From assembly GCA_027600665.1 (NCBI GenBank), contig JADGJL010000446.1:1-20982 (forward strand): a stretch of 20,982 nt of DNA, in the 5' to 3' direction. Origin of the DNA: Irineochytrium annulatum (taxonomy: Eukaryota > Chytridiomycota > Chytridiomycetes > Chytridiales > Chytridiaceae). Below the pieces are notes generated by a model that had not been told where the DNA came from, made no database searches, and saw only the letters and a program-made list of their open reading frames with translations. The position numbers and the translations under genes are program-made. Below are positions 1 through 9,723 of the stretch, piece after piece. Within the stretch, counting starts at the first letter, position 1; each line of letters opens with the position of its first letter.

Positions 1-2525
1 ACAATATACAACGTCTCCTCATCCTCCGCCTCCCGCCCCCTCTCTGCGCTCTCCTCCTCCTCCTCCTCCTCGTCGCTGTCATCGCTCGAGTCGTTCGCAA
101 ACATCCCAACACGTCCACCGGCACCCGACGGCGTGCTCTGGAGCCCAACACCGCTGACGCCCGTGACAGCGGCCGGTGGTGCTGCACCAAGAAGAGCGGC
201 GCGCTGCTGCATGGCCATGGACGCCATTGAAGCCGCTAGCCCGCTCCCCGACGTGCTCCTCTTCATCGCCCCCGGCTCACTCGCAGCGCTAAGCGGCGTT
301 GACGGCGCACCAACGGCCGCATGACCCCCAGCGAGGTTGTTGACGTTGACGCGGAGCGATGACACCATGGAGCTGGACGCGGACCGCGCGAGGCCTGACA
401 GTGACGACCCGGATCCAGAGCGGTGCATAAGCGACAAGGGCGAGGTAAGCGTGACTGCGATGAATGTGTCGGGTGCTTCGGGCTTAAGGGATGCGTTCGG
501 GAGAGGGAGTGTTGCCGTTGTGGTGGCGGATGCGGTGACAGAGGTGCGGGACTGAAGGACGAGGCCTTGGTCGTCGTGCGGGTCACCCTCCGCGTCGTCG
601 GCGTCTGGTAACGCTGTGGAGGTTGATGTGGCTACCAGGCGGGATGTAGGGCTGGTGGTGGGGAAAGTAGGAGTTGTTGGTGTGGGCTCGTCATCCTCGT
701 CGTCGGAGGCTCGGGGAGGCGGGGGAGGTGAACGTGCTCGAGTGGAGGAGGTTGGTGGTGACGGGGCGTCGAGGCGGGCAGGGGACGGCAGGTTCGAGTT
801 AACTATAAGGCGTTGCTCGACCTCTTCGGCGAAGCGGAGCTGCTTGGTGGAGGTTGGTGATTCGGAGCGCTTGGATTCGTTGGATTGGAGGTCGGGGTCA
901 ACTAGATCGTCGTTGCGGTACATTGTCTGTGCAGTCATTTAAAACAAGAACTCATTTGCTTATAATGAGATGCCTACCTGATCCCGCTCAGCATATGCCA
1001 AAAAGAAATCGGCCTTCCTCCCCGCATAAAAGTCTGTGGCCGTAGACATCGCCGTATTCCCCTCCGTCCGCGCCACCTTATCCCCAGACGCCTGCGCGCC
1101 GGCACTCGCCACGACCGATGAAATGGCGCTTGCGGCCGCGGCTGCCGCCGAAGTGCTGATCAGATCCGGGTCCGACGAGGACCTATTCCGCAAGTATTGC
1201 TCCCTCAAGTTCTTCAAGAAGTCATCAGGGACGTGCCGTGTTCGGTGCTTCTTCAGCGCGGGCTTTAGGTTCGAATGCCGCGCAACACCAGCGTTCGTCG
1301 TGGCGCCAGGCGTTCGCGCATAGCTACCGGCCGCATTTGTGTTGCCGCCGGTTGGACCGGCAATGGGCCGGCGGGGGAGGGTGATGTCGACATGTTTTGT
1401 AGGTGAGTTGGAGGAGCGGGTGGAAGGGACATGGATTTGTGAGACGTGGTGGGTGTGGGGCTCCAAGTCCTTCTCGGACTCGGCGACGGCGTTCGCGTAG
1501 GCAGCTTGGAGAACGGGAAGGGGGTCGTATGTGTGGAAAGGGCCATAGAGCCAGCAAACATCGGAATCCTTCTGCCTGTAAAATTTTGTCAGCATGCGCG
1601 AACGCCATCTTGAAAACTTGAGCAGCCAAGGAAGGAACGGTAACCGAATAAACGAATAAACAAAAGGAGATGGCATAAAACAATCCAGGGTTTGCGACAT
1701 CGGGCGATCGGGCAGATCCGGGAGACGGTGTGCCAAGCCACCCCGAAAGCCCAAAAAAGGTCTTTTTTCTCGAAATCGCCCGGCCGATCCAATCAGCGTT
1801 GGCTTGCATGTGATCTGCGCCAGACGCCTCAATCCTTGCCTTCTCCAAACCCCAATCGATGAAGGATAAAAAATAGGAATAACGAAGTAAAGGGAGTAAA
1901 TGAAGCAGAGGGAGAGTGTAAAAGGAATACAACGACGAGGAAAATGAACACACGAAGAGTGCAATACATACCAGTTCAGCGTTGCCGGATCGATAGTTGC
2001 AAGCCCAAACTTCATCTGGAAGAACTTCCTCCAGCTCGCGTTCTCCAGCCTCCGCCCATTGATGATCGAGTCCTTGTGCCTCGTCGCGTTCCTCCAGCAC
2101 TGGTGCAGATCAAACTCGTTGAAGGCGTAGCTCAAATAATCCACCGCCCCCTGCCTGGACGAGTGCGAGCTCGTCGGGCTCGCCGGGCTGCCAGTGTCCT
2201 GCCCTCCGTTGCTGCTGGTGGTGCTGCTGCCAGTGATATGATATGGCATGGCACCGGGCAGGCCCGCCGCGGCGGTAGTGGTGACGGAGACCTTAACGTG
2301 GGGCACGGTCCGGTGGTGGTGGTGGTGCGGGAAGTGATCGGGCGTTGGGAAGGGGGACTGCTGAGAGGGGTTGAGGGCGAGGTGTGGCTGGGAGGCCGAG
2401 GGTGAGAGGGCGTTGCTGGGCGGGTTCGATGCGGCGTTGGGGGTGGATCCGCCAGCGACGGGCATCTGCTGGGCGGCCATCAAGCGCTCGAAGCTGTTCT
2501 GCGGGGCAGTCATGGTGACAATCAT
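1..2525 (-). CDS. Reg1-like PP1 regulatory protein with GATA_AreA-type domain (3' end outside window)
   Basis: Three exons: 2525-1972, 1575-978 and 926-1, joined in frame and still open at the window edge (692 residues visible). Residues about 128-170 carry a fungal AreA-type N-terminal domain (DUF1752/GATA_AreA), seen as YLSYAFNEFDLHQCWRNAT followed by NGRRLENASWRKFFQ. After the first splice comes KDSDVCWLYGPF. Residues 412-422 read KQLRFAEEVEQ, which matches the PP1-docking segment of yeast Reg1 (R-x-I-x-F-x-x-x-V-E-Q), so it probably targets a Glc7-type phosphatase in glucose or nutrient signalling. The rest is Ser/Pro/Ala-rich and apparently disordered, with a His run near residue 67 and a Glu run near the edge. 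Intron 1 (1971-1576, GTATGT...TTTTACAG, CTGAC branch) is unusually long. Intron 2 (977-927) is 51 nt. The start is ATG at 2525; ATG 2513 is the alternative. Family placement is inferred from motifs. Confidence 0.75.
51..71. repeat. Trinucleotide run (CTC/TCC)n coding for poly-Glu
   Basis: A pure CTC-type triplet run. On the minus strand it encodes seven consecutive glutamates inside the acidic tail of the Reg1-like protein. Such runs vary in length by slippage. Confidence 0.85.
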
Positions 2526-3502
2526 GGCGGTGAGGCGACTGTGGCGATGAGAAGGGTGTGGGTGAGAGGAGCGTTATCGATGGGCGGTCTTTTGGTGGTT
2601 CGAGACGGCGGGACCGAGGGACGAGGCGGGGACTAGACTGCGAGGGGTAGACGACGGGACCGGGAGCCTCGGACGGTCAGCGTCAGAGCGTGTGCCGGCG
2701 ACGGGACTGCGGGAGAGGGTGGCCTCAGGATCCGTGCAGCAGTGGCCCTTGAGGTTTCTTGCAAAAAATGATCGTCCTTCCGGCACGCTATTTTTTCTCT
2801 ACCCTGACTCATTTCTAATATGGACCAGCGTCTATCAAATCGCGGAGTATGTGGTGCTGACGTGTGCAGCAAAGTATGCGGGTGGATGACAGACTGGCAT
2901 GTGGTCGGTCCTACGTGACCGGAAGCCGAGATGTTCGGCACCTCCTTCCACCCTGTCCTCGGGACGTCTCGGGTCTCATGACGACGGCCGAAAGCCTGAC
3001 GACAGCCATCGATTGCGCACGTGCGTTCGATTGCAATGAACGACGAGCTTGCTTCGTTTCCACTGGTAAAGGCGGATCTCTCCCAATGACTATATTCTGG
3101 TAAACATTTTTATTCAGCCTACATCATGTTCTTCCGCGAAAGAACGTTGGTACAATTATTTGACCAAAAAATAAACGACTAAAAAATTAAAACGGGAAAA
3201 GTTAACGTTGCATGCACGTAGCAAAATTTTTTTTTTTAAAATCGCAGGACTCTACAAAGAAATTGTTACAGCCCAAAACCAAACACGTGCAAACTGATAT
3301 GCAAATCAAACATGTGAAACGGAGGAATAGGATCTCGAGCGCATACAGGCAATAACCGAAAAAACGAAGCAGAACTGAACAATTGAGCACAGAGGGCTTC
3401 CTAAGCACCAAGTGAAGTGGGAGGGCCAAATAACAATTTAAGCCAGAAAGCAAAACGGGTTAACGCAATCGATCAGCACGTCGCCAGAGATACCGTGAAG
3501 GT
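2526..3502. other. Intergenic region between the Reg1-like gene and the 32-residue-repeat gene
   Basis: This stretch should hold the promoter and 5' UTR of the Reg1-like gene (right after 2525) and the 3' UTR of the gene ending at 3503. Nothing convincingly protein-coding is seen. The part from about 3100 to 3260 is AT-rich, with a 13-nt T run near 3226. On the minus strand an AATAAA hexamer lies at 3114-3109, about 390 nt past the stop of the upstream gene; it is a possible polyadenylation signal but too distant to be sure. Confidence 0.6.
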
Positions 3503-6280
3503 CTACGCCGTCGGCGTGAAGGTGATCCCCAACAACCCCACAAGCCCTTGCATCATCGCCTCCATTTTCTCCATCCGCTTCCTCAGCTCCTCATTCTCCC
3601 TCACAAGCTCCTCCGGCAACGCGTTGTTCACTCTCATCGCGCTCGCCTCCAGCCTCTCCACCCGTTCCTCCAGAGCCTTCATCTGCCTGGTCCCCCGCTC
3701 CTCCATAACCCTAACACCCTCCGCGACAACGCTGGTCGCCCGGTCGCCGGCTGCGACGGAGCGAGATAGAGCCTCGATGTCCACAATCAGCGAGGAGATC
3801 TTGCCCGCGGACCGGGACTGCTCCTCGAGCGCCTCTAGCCGCTTCGAGAGCGAGTCCATGACAAGGCTCTTGACCTTGCTCGCGCCGCCGGGAATCACGG
3901 ACACGGACGAACCCGACGCGGAGGTAGGCGGCGAAGGCGGCGGGGACGGCAGGACGTCGCCCGTCGCGTTCGTCGAGATCGTCGCACGGGCGGACAACAT
4001 GCCCGTCGATCTCACAGGCGTTGTTGGCGGAACGGGCGCAATCGACGCAGCGCGGGTCCTCGGTGCACCCGCCGTGGCCGCCAATGACTCCTCCATCCTC
4101 CTCGTGGCCTCCTCAATCCGATAGCTCATCGCCAAGTGCTCCTCAACGACCCTCTGCTGCTCCCCGGCACTTTCCCTCTCCATAACCTCCCCGCGTCTCG
4201 TCTCCGCCTCGACGAGGTAGCTCTCAGCCAAATGCTCGTCCACCCAGTGCTGCTCGACCTCGCGCTCAAACGCCGCATCAACTTCCGCCCTCCGCGTCCG
4301 CGCCTCGGCCAGGTAGCTCATGGCGAGATGCATTCGCGCATCGATCCCCGCCCGCGCGACCTCATACTCGCGCTCCGCGGCGTCGCGCACGGTCGCCTTC
4401 TCGACGAGATGGCTCAGCGCGAGATGATGGTCCACGACCCGCTGGTTCAACTCCAGATCGTCCTCACCCTCGGGCATCTCGATGCCATACGACTCGACCC
4501 GGGGCGTCGCGAACGTCGAAGCATGCAGCGCTTCGAGCTCCGCGAGGCGTGTGGACTGCTCGTGGAGGTGTGACAGGGCTAGGTGCTCGTCGACGGTCAG
4601 CTGCGCGACGGCGAGGGCGTGTTCGCGCGCGAGGGACGCGCGACGCGTCTGGTGCTCGAGGGCGTGGGAGAGGGCAAGGTGGGCGTCGACGGTCAGCTGA
4701 GCCAGGGTTGGGTGCTCTTCGTTTGAATCTCTCGCGGGCGGAGCTGCGACGGCGCGTCGGGCTGGCGATGTGGGCCGGGTGTGACGTTTCGGGGAGACCG
4801 CGTGATGTTGAGGCGGGGATTGACTCGGCATCGGCACGGCCTGCGTGGTGGTGACCCAGTTGAGCTTATGCGGTGGTTGCTGGAACTTGTAAGGCGACGA
4901 CGCCTCTCTCGCCGCCGCTGTCGCGATGACCTCGGTCGACGCCGACATGGCCCTCCTCGTGCTGCTCAAGCTACCCCTGCGGGCAGCACCGTCGGTCCCA
5001 ATGAGGCGCGTCTCCGTCTCGACGACGTACGAGAGCGCAAGGTGGTTGTCTAGCGTGAGCTGGTCAAACCGGCCCAGTGGCGCCTGCCACGCCTCATTGT
5101 CCGGGTTCGCAAAGCGCCGGATAAGGGTCAGCATCGTCATTTGAGCTTCGACGGGCAAGCCGGCGAAGCGGTCCAGCCACGGCTCGAGGACGTCAACGCG
5201 GCGGTCGGCGGGGAGGGCGTTGAAAAGGAGGTTGATGGCTGACGTTGCGGAGGGGGTGGAGAGGATGGAGGCGTCGCGGCGAGTCGCGGCCTCGAAGGCG
5301 ATGAACATGTCAAGAGACCAGTCCGGGTCGAGGAATCGGGAAGTGCGGAGGGCAGCCACGAGCAAGGGAAGGAGGCCATCCGCCATGAGGGGGAAGTCTG
5401 GGTCAGAGATCAGCTTAGTCGCGAGGGCGTGGAACTGGGCCAGGACGCGCATCTTCTCGGCCATGGCCGCTGGTGCGTTGGCGCCACTCAGTTGCGTTGA
5501 CGAAGTCAGGATGGAAAGGGAGATAGCGAGGGCCGCGCGGCGCTGCTGTGGGCCCAAGGTCTGGTCGAGGACAGAGGCAAGTCCGCCAGTTGGCGCGGTA
5601 AAGGCGGTGATGGTATGGGTGGCGTTGTCGGGAATGGCGGCGTCCAGCGCCTTCGCGGTGTCGTAGTGCAGGGCGCGACAAAGGTGTAGGATCGACTTCT
5701 TCAGGTCCAACGGTACGGCGAGGTCCTTCCATGGCTCAAGGATGGCGTTCTCAAACTTATTCGGGTATTTGGCGAAGTGGGCCTTGAAGGCTTCCGATTT
5801 GAAGGACTGAGAGATGACCGAGATGTACTGCAACACCGAGATAAGTAAATGAGCACAGGGAAGAATATTTCGGTGGCGGTTTGTACGTACAGCTTCAGCA
5901 ACCTCCGGAGAAGCGAAGATATGTTTACCATCGTCCTTTGAGGTGAACAACAGCTTTCTGATCACGTTCAAGATCCTCAGCCTGACCTCCACGTCTTCCT
6001 CCGACGCCAGGTGAGCGCAAATGCACAATCTCTTCAGCGGCTGTGCCAGCGTGTCGAGGTACCAAGCGAAGTTCCTGCTGTTGAGAAACGGGATGAGGTG
6101 GTCGTTGAGGATGGCCAAGGCGTCCCGCTCGTCAGTCACGGCGCGGAGTCTGGCCAGAGCCCTCCTCTTGAACGTCGGCGGGTTCCGAGGGCTGAAGTAG
6201 AACCCGAAAGCGTCCTTTGGGTCGAGATGATCGACGGAGTGGGCCATGATGGTCAGCGTAGCGCCGGACGAGCCCAACAT
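3503..6280 (-). CDS. Unrecognised helical protein with seven 32-residue-spaced HLALSY repeats and C-terminal coiled coil
   Basis: Two exons, 6280-5891 and 5827-3503, around a 63-nt intron (GTACGT...GTTGCAG), giving about 904 residues. I do not recognise the family. The N-terminal half looks all-helical, with many Leu/Ala-rich helices (for example RALARLRAVTDERDALAIL and LRILNVIRKLLF), as in armadillo-like folds, but no named domain is clear. The second half holds seven copies of a motif close to VVDEHLALSYLVEAETRR, with low-complexity Ser/Pro linkers before the second copy and after the last. The C-terminus (from about SKVKSLVMDSLSKRLEALEEQ) is a strong heptad coiled coil ending in a short hydrophobic tail. 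ATG 6280 is the first in-frame ATG; ATG 6247 (MAHSVDHLDPKDAF) is an equally possible start. The intron is a multiple of three without stops, so its retention would add 21 residues. A structural or scaffold role is only a guess. Confidence 0.8.
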   Translation of the reverse strand: MLGSSGATLTIMAHSVDHLDPKDAFGFYFSPRNPPTFKRRALARLRAVTDERDALAILNDHLIPFLNSRNFAWYLDTLAQPLKRLCICAHLASEEDVEVRLRILNVIRKLLFTSKDDGKHIFASPEVAEAVRTNRHRNILPCAHLLISVLQYISVISQSFKSEAFKAHFAKYPNKFENAILEPWKDLAVPLDLKKSILHLCRALHYDTAKALDAAIPDNATHTITAFTAPTGGLASVLDQTLGPQQRRAALAISLSILTSSTQLSGANAPAAMAEKMRVLAQFHALATKLISDPDFPLMADGLLPLLVAALRTSRFLDPDWSLDMFIAFEAATRRDASILSTPSATSAINLLFNALPADRRVDVLEPWLDRFAGLPVEAQMTMLTLIRRFANPDNEAWQAPLGRFDQLTLDNHLALSYVVETETRLIGTDGAARRGSLSSTRRAMSASTEVIATAAAREASSPYKFQQPPHKLNWVTTTQAVPMPSQSPPQHHAVSPKRHTRPTSPARRAVAAPPARDSNEEHPTLAQLTVDAHLALSHALEHQTRRASLAREHALAVAQLTVDEHLALSHLHEQSTRLAELEALHASTFATPRVESYGIEMPEGEDDLELNQRVVDHHLALSHLVEKATVRDAAEREYEVARAGIDARMHLAMSYLAEARTRRAEVDAAFEREVEQHWVDEHLAESYLVEAETRRGEVMERESAGEQQRVVEEHLAMSYRIEEATRRMEESLAATAGAPRTRAASIAPVPPTTPVRSTGMLSARATISTNATGDVLPSPPPSPPTSASGSSVSVIPGGASKVKSLVMDSLSKRLEALEEQSRSAGKISSLIVDIEALSRSVAAGDRATSVVAEGVRVMEERGTRQMKALEERVERLEASAMRVNNALPEELVRENEELRKRMEKMEAMMQGLVGLLGITFTPTA
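4075..5075 (-). repeat. Protein-level repeat region: seven HLALSY...TRR units
   Basis: On the minus strand the units read LTLDNHLALSYVVETETR, LTVDAHLALSHALEHQTRR, LTVDEHLALSHLHEQSTR, RVVDHHLALSHLVEKATVR, GIDARMHLAMSYLAEARTRR, HWVDEHLAESYLVEAETRR and RVVEEHLAMSYRIEEATRR. From HLA to HLA the distance is exactly 32 residues between copies 2-3, 4-5, 5-6 and 6-7. Copies 3-4 are 53 apart, and copy 1 lies well upstream. The DNA has diverged while the protein motif is kept, suggesting old duplications under selection. Confidence 0.85.
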
Positions 6281-6748
6281 GATGGACGACAGCACGAGGG
6301 GGTCGAGAAATAATGGAAGTTGCAGCTGTCGCAGCCTCCGTAAACGCGAGGGGGCGAGCGGCCAACGCTCTCAAACCCGCGAAACCGCGCCTGAATCCGC
6401 TTTTACTCTGGATCTGGACCACACTACCAATCCAACTAACTGGCGTTATCCGACTGCTAGCTGCTGATATCCACCGTCCAAGGTTGCGGGTGGTGGCTTT
6501 CATCCGTTAACCTCCACGACATCACAGCAGCGAGTTTGTTGGTTGCATACGTGCCGACATATGAGCGAGAAGGTAGACACGAGATGGTTGGCCGTAGCCT
6601 TACAACATTACAATACTTGCACTGGTCGCCATCTTCTGTTACTTTCCATAAATCAAGTGGTAAAAGAAATACATGATAATCTGAGATGGAGCCAAAATAA
6701 TAGTAAAATACACGGCGCAAAACCACCTCCCAGCTTGAACATTAACTC
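6281..6748. other. Intergenic region, no gene seen
   Basis: About 470 nt between the stop of the small six-exon gene (6749) and the start of the repeat gene (6280). It must contain the repeat gene's promoter and the other gene's 3' UTR. The part from about 6600 to 6720 is AT-rich. No open frame here has coding-like composition or splice sites. Confidence 0.55.
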
Positions 6749-7714
6749 TTACTCGCGATTGTGACCACCGCCCATGAATTGACCCAACAGCTTCTCGGCA
6801 CCCTCAACACCGCCCATCTGGTTGAATATCTTTTGAGCACCCTCCATCCCTCCGACCTTCTCCAACAACGCCTCGGGGTTGAAGCCGCCCTCGCCCTCTT
6901 CCTGCTCAGGCTTCTTGTGGTGCGACGCGCCGGAGACTTTTGACGGAAGGGTTAGTACCAAATCAATCAAGAGCAAGGAATATATGAAGGTATTGCAGAA
7001 TTGTTACCCATGTTCATCATCTGGCCAACCATGCCTCCCGGTCCGCCCTCGCCCTCCTCCTGTTGCGGCTTGCCGTGGTGTGATACTTATGAGCACGCGT
7101 TTAGCATGACTACAAAGTAGGCTGCAAAAATCTTACCCATGTTCATCACTTGCCCGATCATTCCTCCTGGTCCGCCCTCGCCCTCCTCCTCCTGCGGCTT
7201 GCCGTGGTGCGTTACTTTTGCGCAAAGGTTCAGCACTTAAAGGAGACCAGGAATTGACCATGAAGGTGGCTGCAACACTCTTACCCATGTTCATCACCTG
7301 GCCGACCATGGCCCCCGGCCCGCCCTCCGAATTGGTGCTCGTAGCGACGATGGTCTCTTTGTGAAAGATCAAGCCCTCGACGGCGTGGGCCACCTGATCG
7401 CCCGTCTCCTTGCCGAGGTACTGTTCACGGCAAAAACCAGCGCGAAGTCAGAACACGAACCATGCATGTAGGCAGGCAGTGTCGGCCTGCATGAGATCGG
7501 CCTTCTTCAAGACATTCCAGACCAATGATCAAGCTCGGCCGTGAAGAGGGCATCAACGAACAAGGGCTCACCTTCTCGGCAATGTTCTCGATCTGGTTGT
7601 CGATCATCTCCTCCGCCATCTAATTCCACAGCGTCAGTTCCCACCCCGCAAGCCAAGACTGCCCAATCGCACCCCACAGCGACGACGACGTACCTTCTCC
7701 TTGAGGAAGTTCAT
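6749..7714 (-). CDS. Small Gly/Met/His-rich protein with duplicated internal exons (unrecognised)
   Basis: Six exons: 7714-7694, 7619-7572, 7420-7285, 7214-7137, 7085-7008 and 6936-6749, giving 182 residues. Donors are canonical (GTACGT, GTGAGC, GTAAGA, GTAAGA, GTAACA). The protein starts MNFLKEKMAEEMIDNQIENIAEK and continues YLGKETGDQVAHAVEGLIF. It then carries three related modules of the type HHGKPQEEEGEGGPGGM followed by GQVMNMG, and a fourth HHKKPEQEEGEGG joined to a helical tail (FNPEALLEKVGGMEGAQKIFNQMGG) ending GGGHNRE. No signal peptide or membrane segment is seen. The last three introns are all phase 1, so each middle exon can be gained or skipped without changing frame. The very short first exon is inferred from splice signals and from fit to the frame; translation could instead begin at ATG 7619. 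I do not know the function. Confidence 0.8.
7008..7214 (-). repeat. Tandem duplicated 78-nt exons (exons 4 and 5)
   Basis: Exon 4 (7214-7137) and exon 5 (7085-7008) are both exactly 78 nt, both flanked by phase 1 introns, and encode V[TS]HHGKPQ[EQ]EEGEGGPGGM then [IV]GQ[VM]MNMG. The introns after exons 3 and 4 start almost alike (GTAAGA, then TTGCAGCC), so the duplicated unit included intron sequence. The end of exon 3 (GGPGAMVGQVMNMG) and the start of exon 6 (HHKKPEQEEGEGG) are the two halves of the same module. Confidence 0.9.
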
Positions 7715-8000
7715 GTTGAGCCGGACTGAGTGGTGGATGGAAAAGTGTTGAATGCGAGGATCCCGTTTGCAAATGGATCAACACTCGAAGGTTTCTGACG
7801 CGAGCGACAAAAGACACCTTTGCACGACAACGATCGAATCCAAGCCACTCAAATTACTAGTTAATGCCACCTTTTTTAATTATACAACAAGAATCGGCGA
7901 CAGCTTGCGTCGTTAGAAGGGGAAAATATGAGGCAGAAAGGTCGCCCGGGAGCTGGCAGCTGCTGAAGGTGACGTCCAAGAGCAAAACATCTGTCCAACA

Positions 8001-9389
8001 TCACTCCTCCAGCCTCTCATAGCCGGTATACCCAACCAACCCAATCTGATCGCTCTTCTTCACTCCACCCGCCTTCCCTCCCAAATGATGCACGACCCCG
8101 ATCCTCATCTCGCCAAACACGAACGCCCCAACTACGACCACGAGCCACGCGATCAGGAGCCAGACGTAGATTCCGGGCACGCCGCCCGATGACGAGATCT
8201 CGTTGTAATGCTTGATGCCCGCGAAGAGGTTGAACGTGCCGAGGAGCGCGAGACTGCGCCCGACCCACCAGTGCGCCTTGTCCCACCATGGGATCGAGGT
8301 GCGGTCGGGCGTCCATTTGGCATCGGAGTAGAATCCGAGGCCGATCTGGCACACCAGCGTGAGGATTACCACAAGGCCGATTGCCTGGCAGAAGTACATG
8401 TGTTAGAAGAGTCCTGATCCGAGGGAGCCCGATTTTTTTTCACGGACAAACCTGGTGCCAGTCGTTGAAATGCGGCGCTGGCATCGTGAGGAACAGGATC
8501 AGGAAGGCCGACAGCGTGAAGCCCCCGCAGACGCCTAGCATGATCCCCATGTGGAGCCGGTACCACCACACGCCCAGCATGTCCTTGGTGTACCTCGCGA
8601 TAAATATGCCGATGTACGGCGCAACGCCCCACGCGATAAACATGAGCACTCCGTGAATCCGCGCCGCGTTGTCCGCACTGCCCAAGGGTCCTAACGGCAA
8701 GAGGCCGCGGTGCACGTTCACGTCTGCGTCGTCGTCGCCGTTGAACGCGGGGGCGGTGAAAGACTGCATCCCAACATGCTTCATGAAGCTGAACAATACG
8801 CCAGAGTAAGCACCAAAATCGCGCCAGAGCGGAGAGCAGGCAAATCACCGACCAACACTCACGTCGCGTCCGCGATAGAATTCCTCGACCCCGGCGGCAC
8901 ATCCGAGAAAGCCACAATATAATCCCCGGACACGTCCAGCGCCCCCTTCGTCTTCCCGTCCACAGTTGTCGGGTGCGTCGCCACAAATGATATCTTGGCC
9001 CAGCTCGGCGCTGTCCCGTTAAACGTCACCCACTTCCACGCTGTGCTCCCATCAGCGTTGCTATTGATGCCGTAATGATATGTCGTGACGGCCCTTGCCA
9101 TGAGAGTGCCCTTGGCGTCCCGCCACCCCAGGAGCACGTCGGCGCCGTCCATGGATGATCCAATGCCGACGCCAACCCAGCCGGGCCAGGACGAGTGGAC
9201 GGTGAGCGTAAGGTCGCCGACGCCGTCGCCGGCGCCGGAGACGCACAGGTCTGGATTTGTGGAGTTCAGAGTCGCGCCGTCGGGGAAGCAGACGGTTGCC
9301 GGGGCAGAGGAGTGCTTTTCGGAGGCGTCGTGGGCCAGAGCCGGGCAGGCTAGGGCCACGAGGGCGGTCAGTGTGCTGGAGAGCAGCAT
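8001..9389 (-). CDS. DOMON-cytochrome b561 protein (CDH-cytochrome-like), secreted/membrane haem protein
   Basis: Three exons, 9389-8863, 8788-8452 and 8384-8001, with donors GTGAGT and GTTTGT and acceptors TTCAG and GCCAG, giving 415 residues. Residues 1-19 are a signal peptide (MLLSSTLTALVALACPALA). Residues about 33-165 are a DOMON domain like the haem domain of cellobiose dehydrogenase. Met80 in GIGSSMDGADVLLGW is the likely axial ligand, and Cys34 and Cys49 may form a disulphide. Residues about 205-385 are a cytochrome b561 domain with five or six membrane helices and the four expected haem histidines: His221 (RIHGVLMFIAWG), His255 (YRLHMG), His287 (WHQAIG) and His326 (KAHWWVGRS). The family moves electrons across a membrane to or from the extracytoplasmic DOMON haem; the donor here is unknown. 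The cytosolic tail is short and ends GYERLEE. Fold assignment is strong, physiological role open. Confidence 0.92.
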
Positions 9390-9566
9390 TGCAGGTGCAG
9401 TCCACTCCTAGTTTGACAAATGTCTTGTCTTCGAGAAGACACTGGTTGGCATCGCGTGCAATGATAACAGAATCTATGTCAGCACCTGCCCCGACGCGAC
9501 GAGACACGGTGGCGCGGCCAACACCCCGCCGCGGGAACGCGACCGAGGCCCTCAACCCTGGTCGGA

Positions 9567-9723
9567 TCACTCATGCGCGCCTCTACGGCCAGCGATGCCG
9601 TTGCCCCTGTCATTGTCGTACGACCCGCCGCTGTTGCTATAGCCTCGATGAGAGGCGGCACCAGATGCGGGGCCATCGCGGGAGTCGCAACGACCCCTGT
9701 CACCATCAGTTGGCGAAGCAGAA
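9567..9723 (-). other. Candidate terminal exon of the secreted repeat protein
   Basis: After a good acceptor (CTTTCAG, ending at 9724) an open frame reads SASPTDGDRGRCDSRDG, continues Gly/Ser/Asn-rich, and stops at TGA 9569-9567. The composition (D, R, G, S) resembles the basic stretch near 10030-10200, and it sits just past the 10162-11124 gene on the same strand. A phase 2 donor is needed. GTGGCG with exon end at 10175 would join it in frame to the upstream protein, but the donor is weak. GTTCGG near 10035 would join it to a neighbouring frame. A strong-looking GTGAGT at about 9779 cannot serve this frame because a stop precedes it. Whether the exon is used is unproven. Confidence 0.4.

Noticed and set aside
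1944..2405. Plus-strand open frame of 153 codons opposite the AreA-like domain
   Set aside because: The minus strand encodes the recognisable domain here. The plus frame shows no motif and crosses the splice donor.
2864..3103. Plus-strand open frame of 79 codons in the first intergenic region
   Set aside because: No recognisable sequence, no conserved start context and no splice support; ordinary chance frame.
3417..4124. Long plus-strand open frame opposite the 32-residue-repeat gene
   Set aside because: It is the antisense of a coiled-coil-coding region with strong codon bias on the minus strand. Its own translation is Ser/Arg-rich with no domain.
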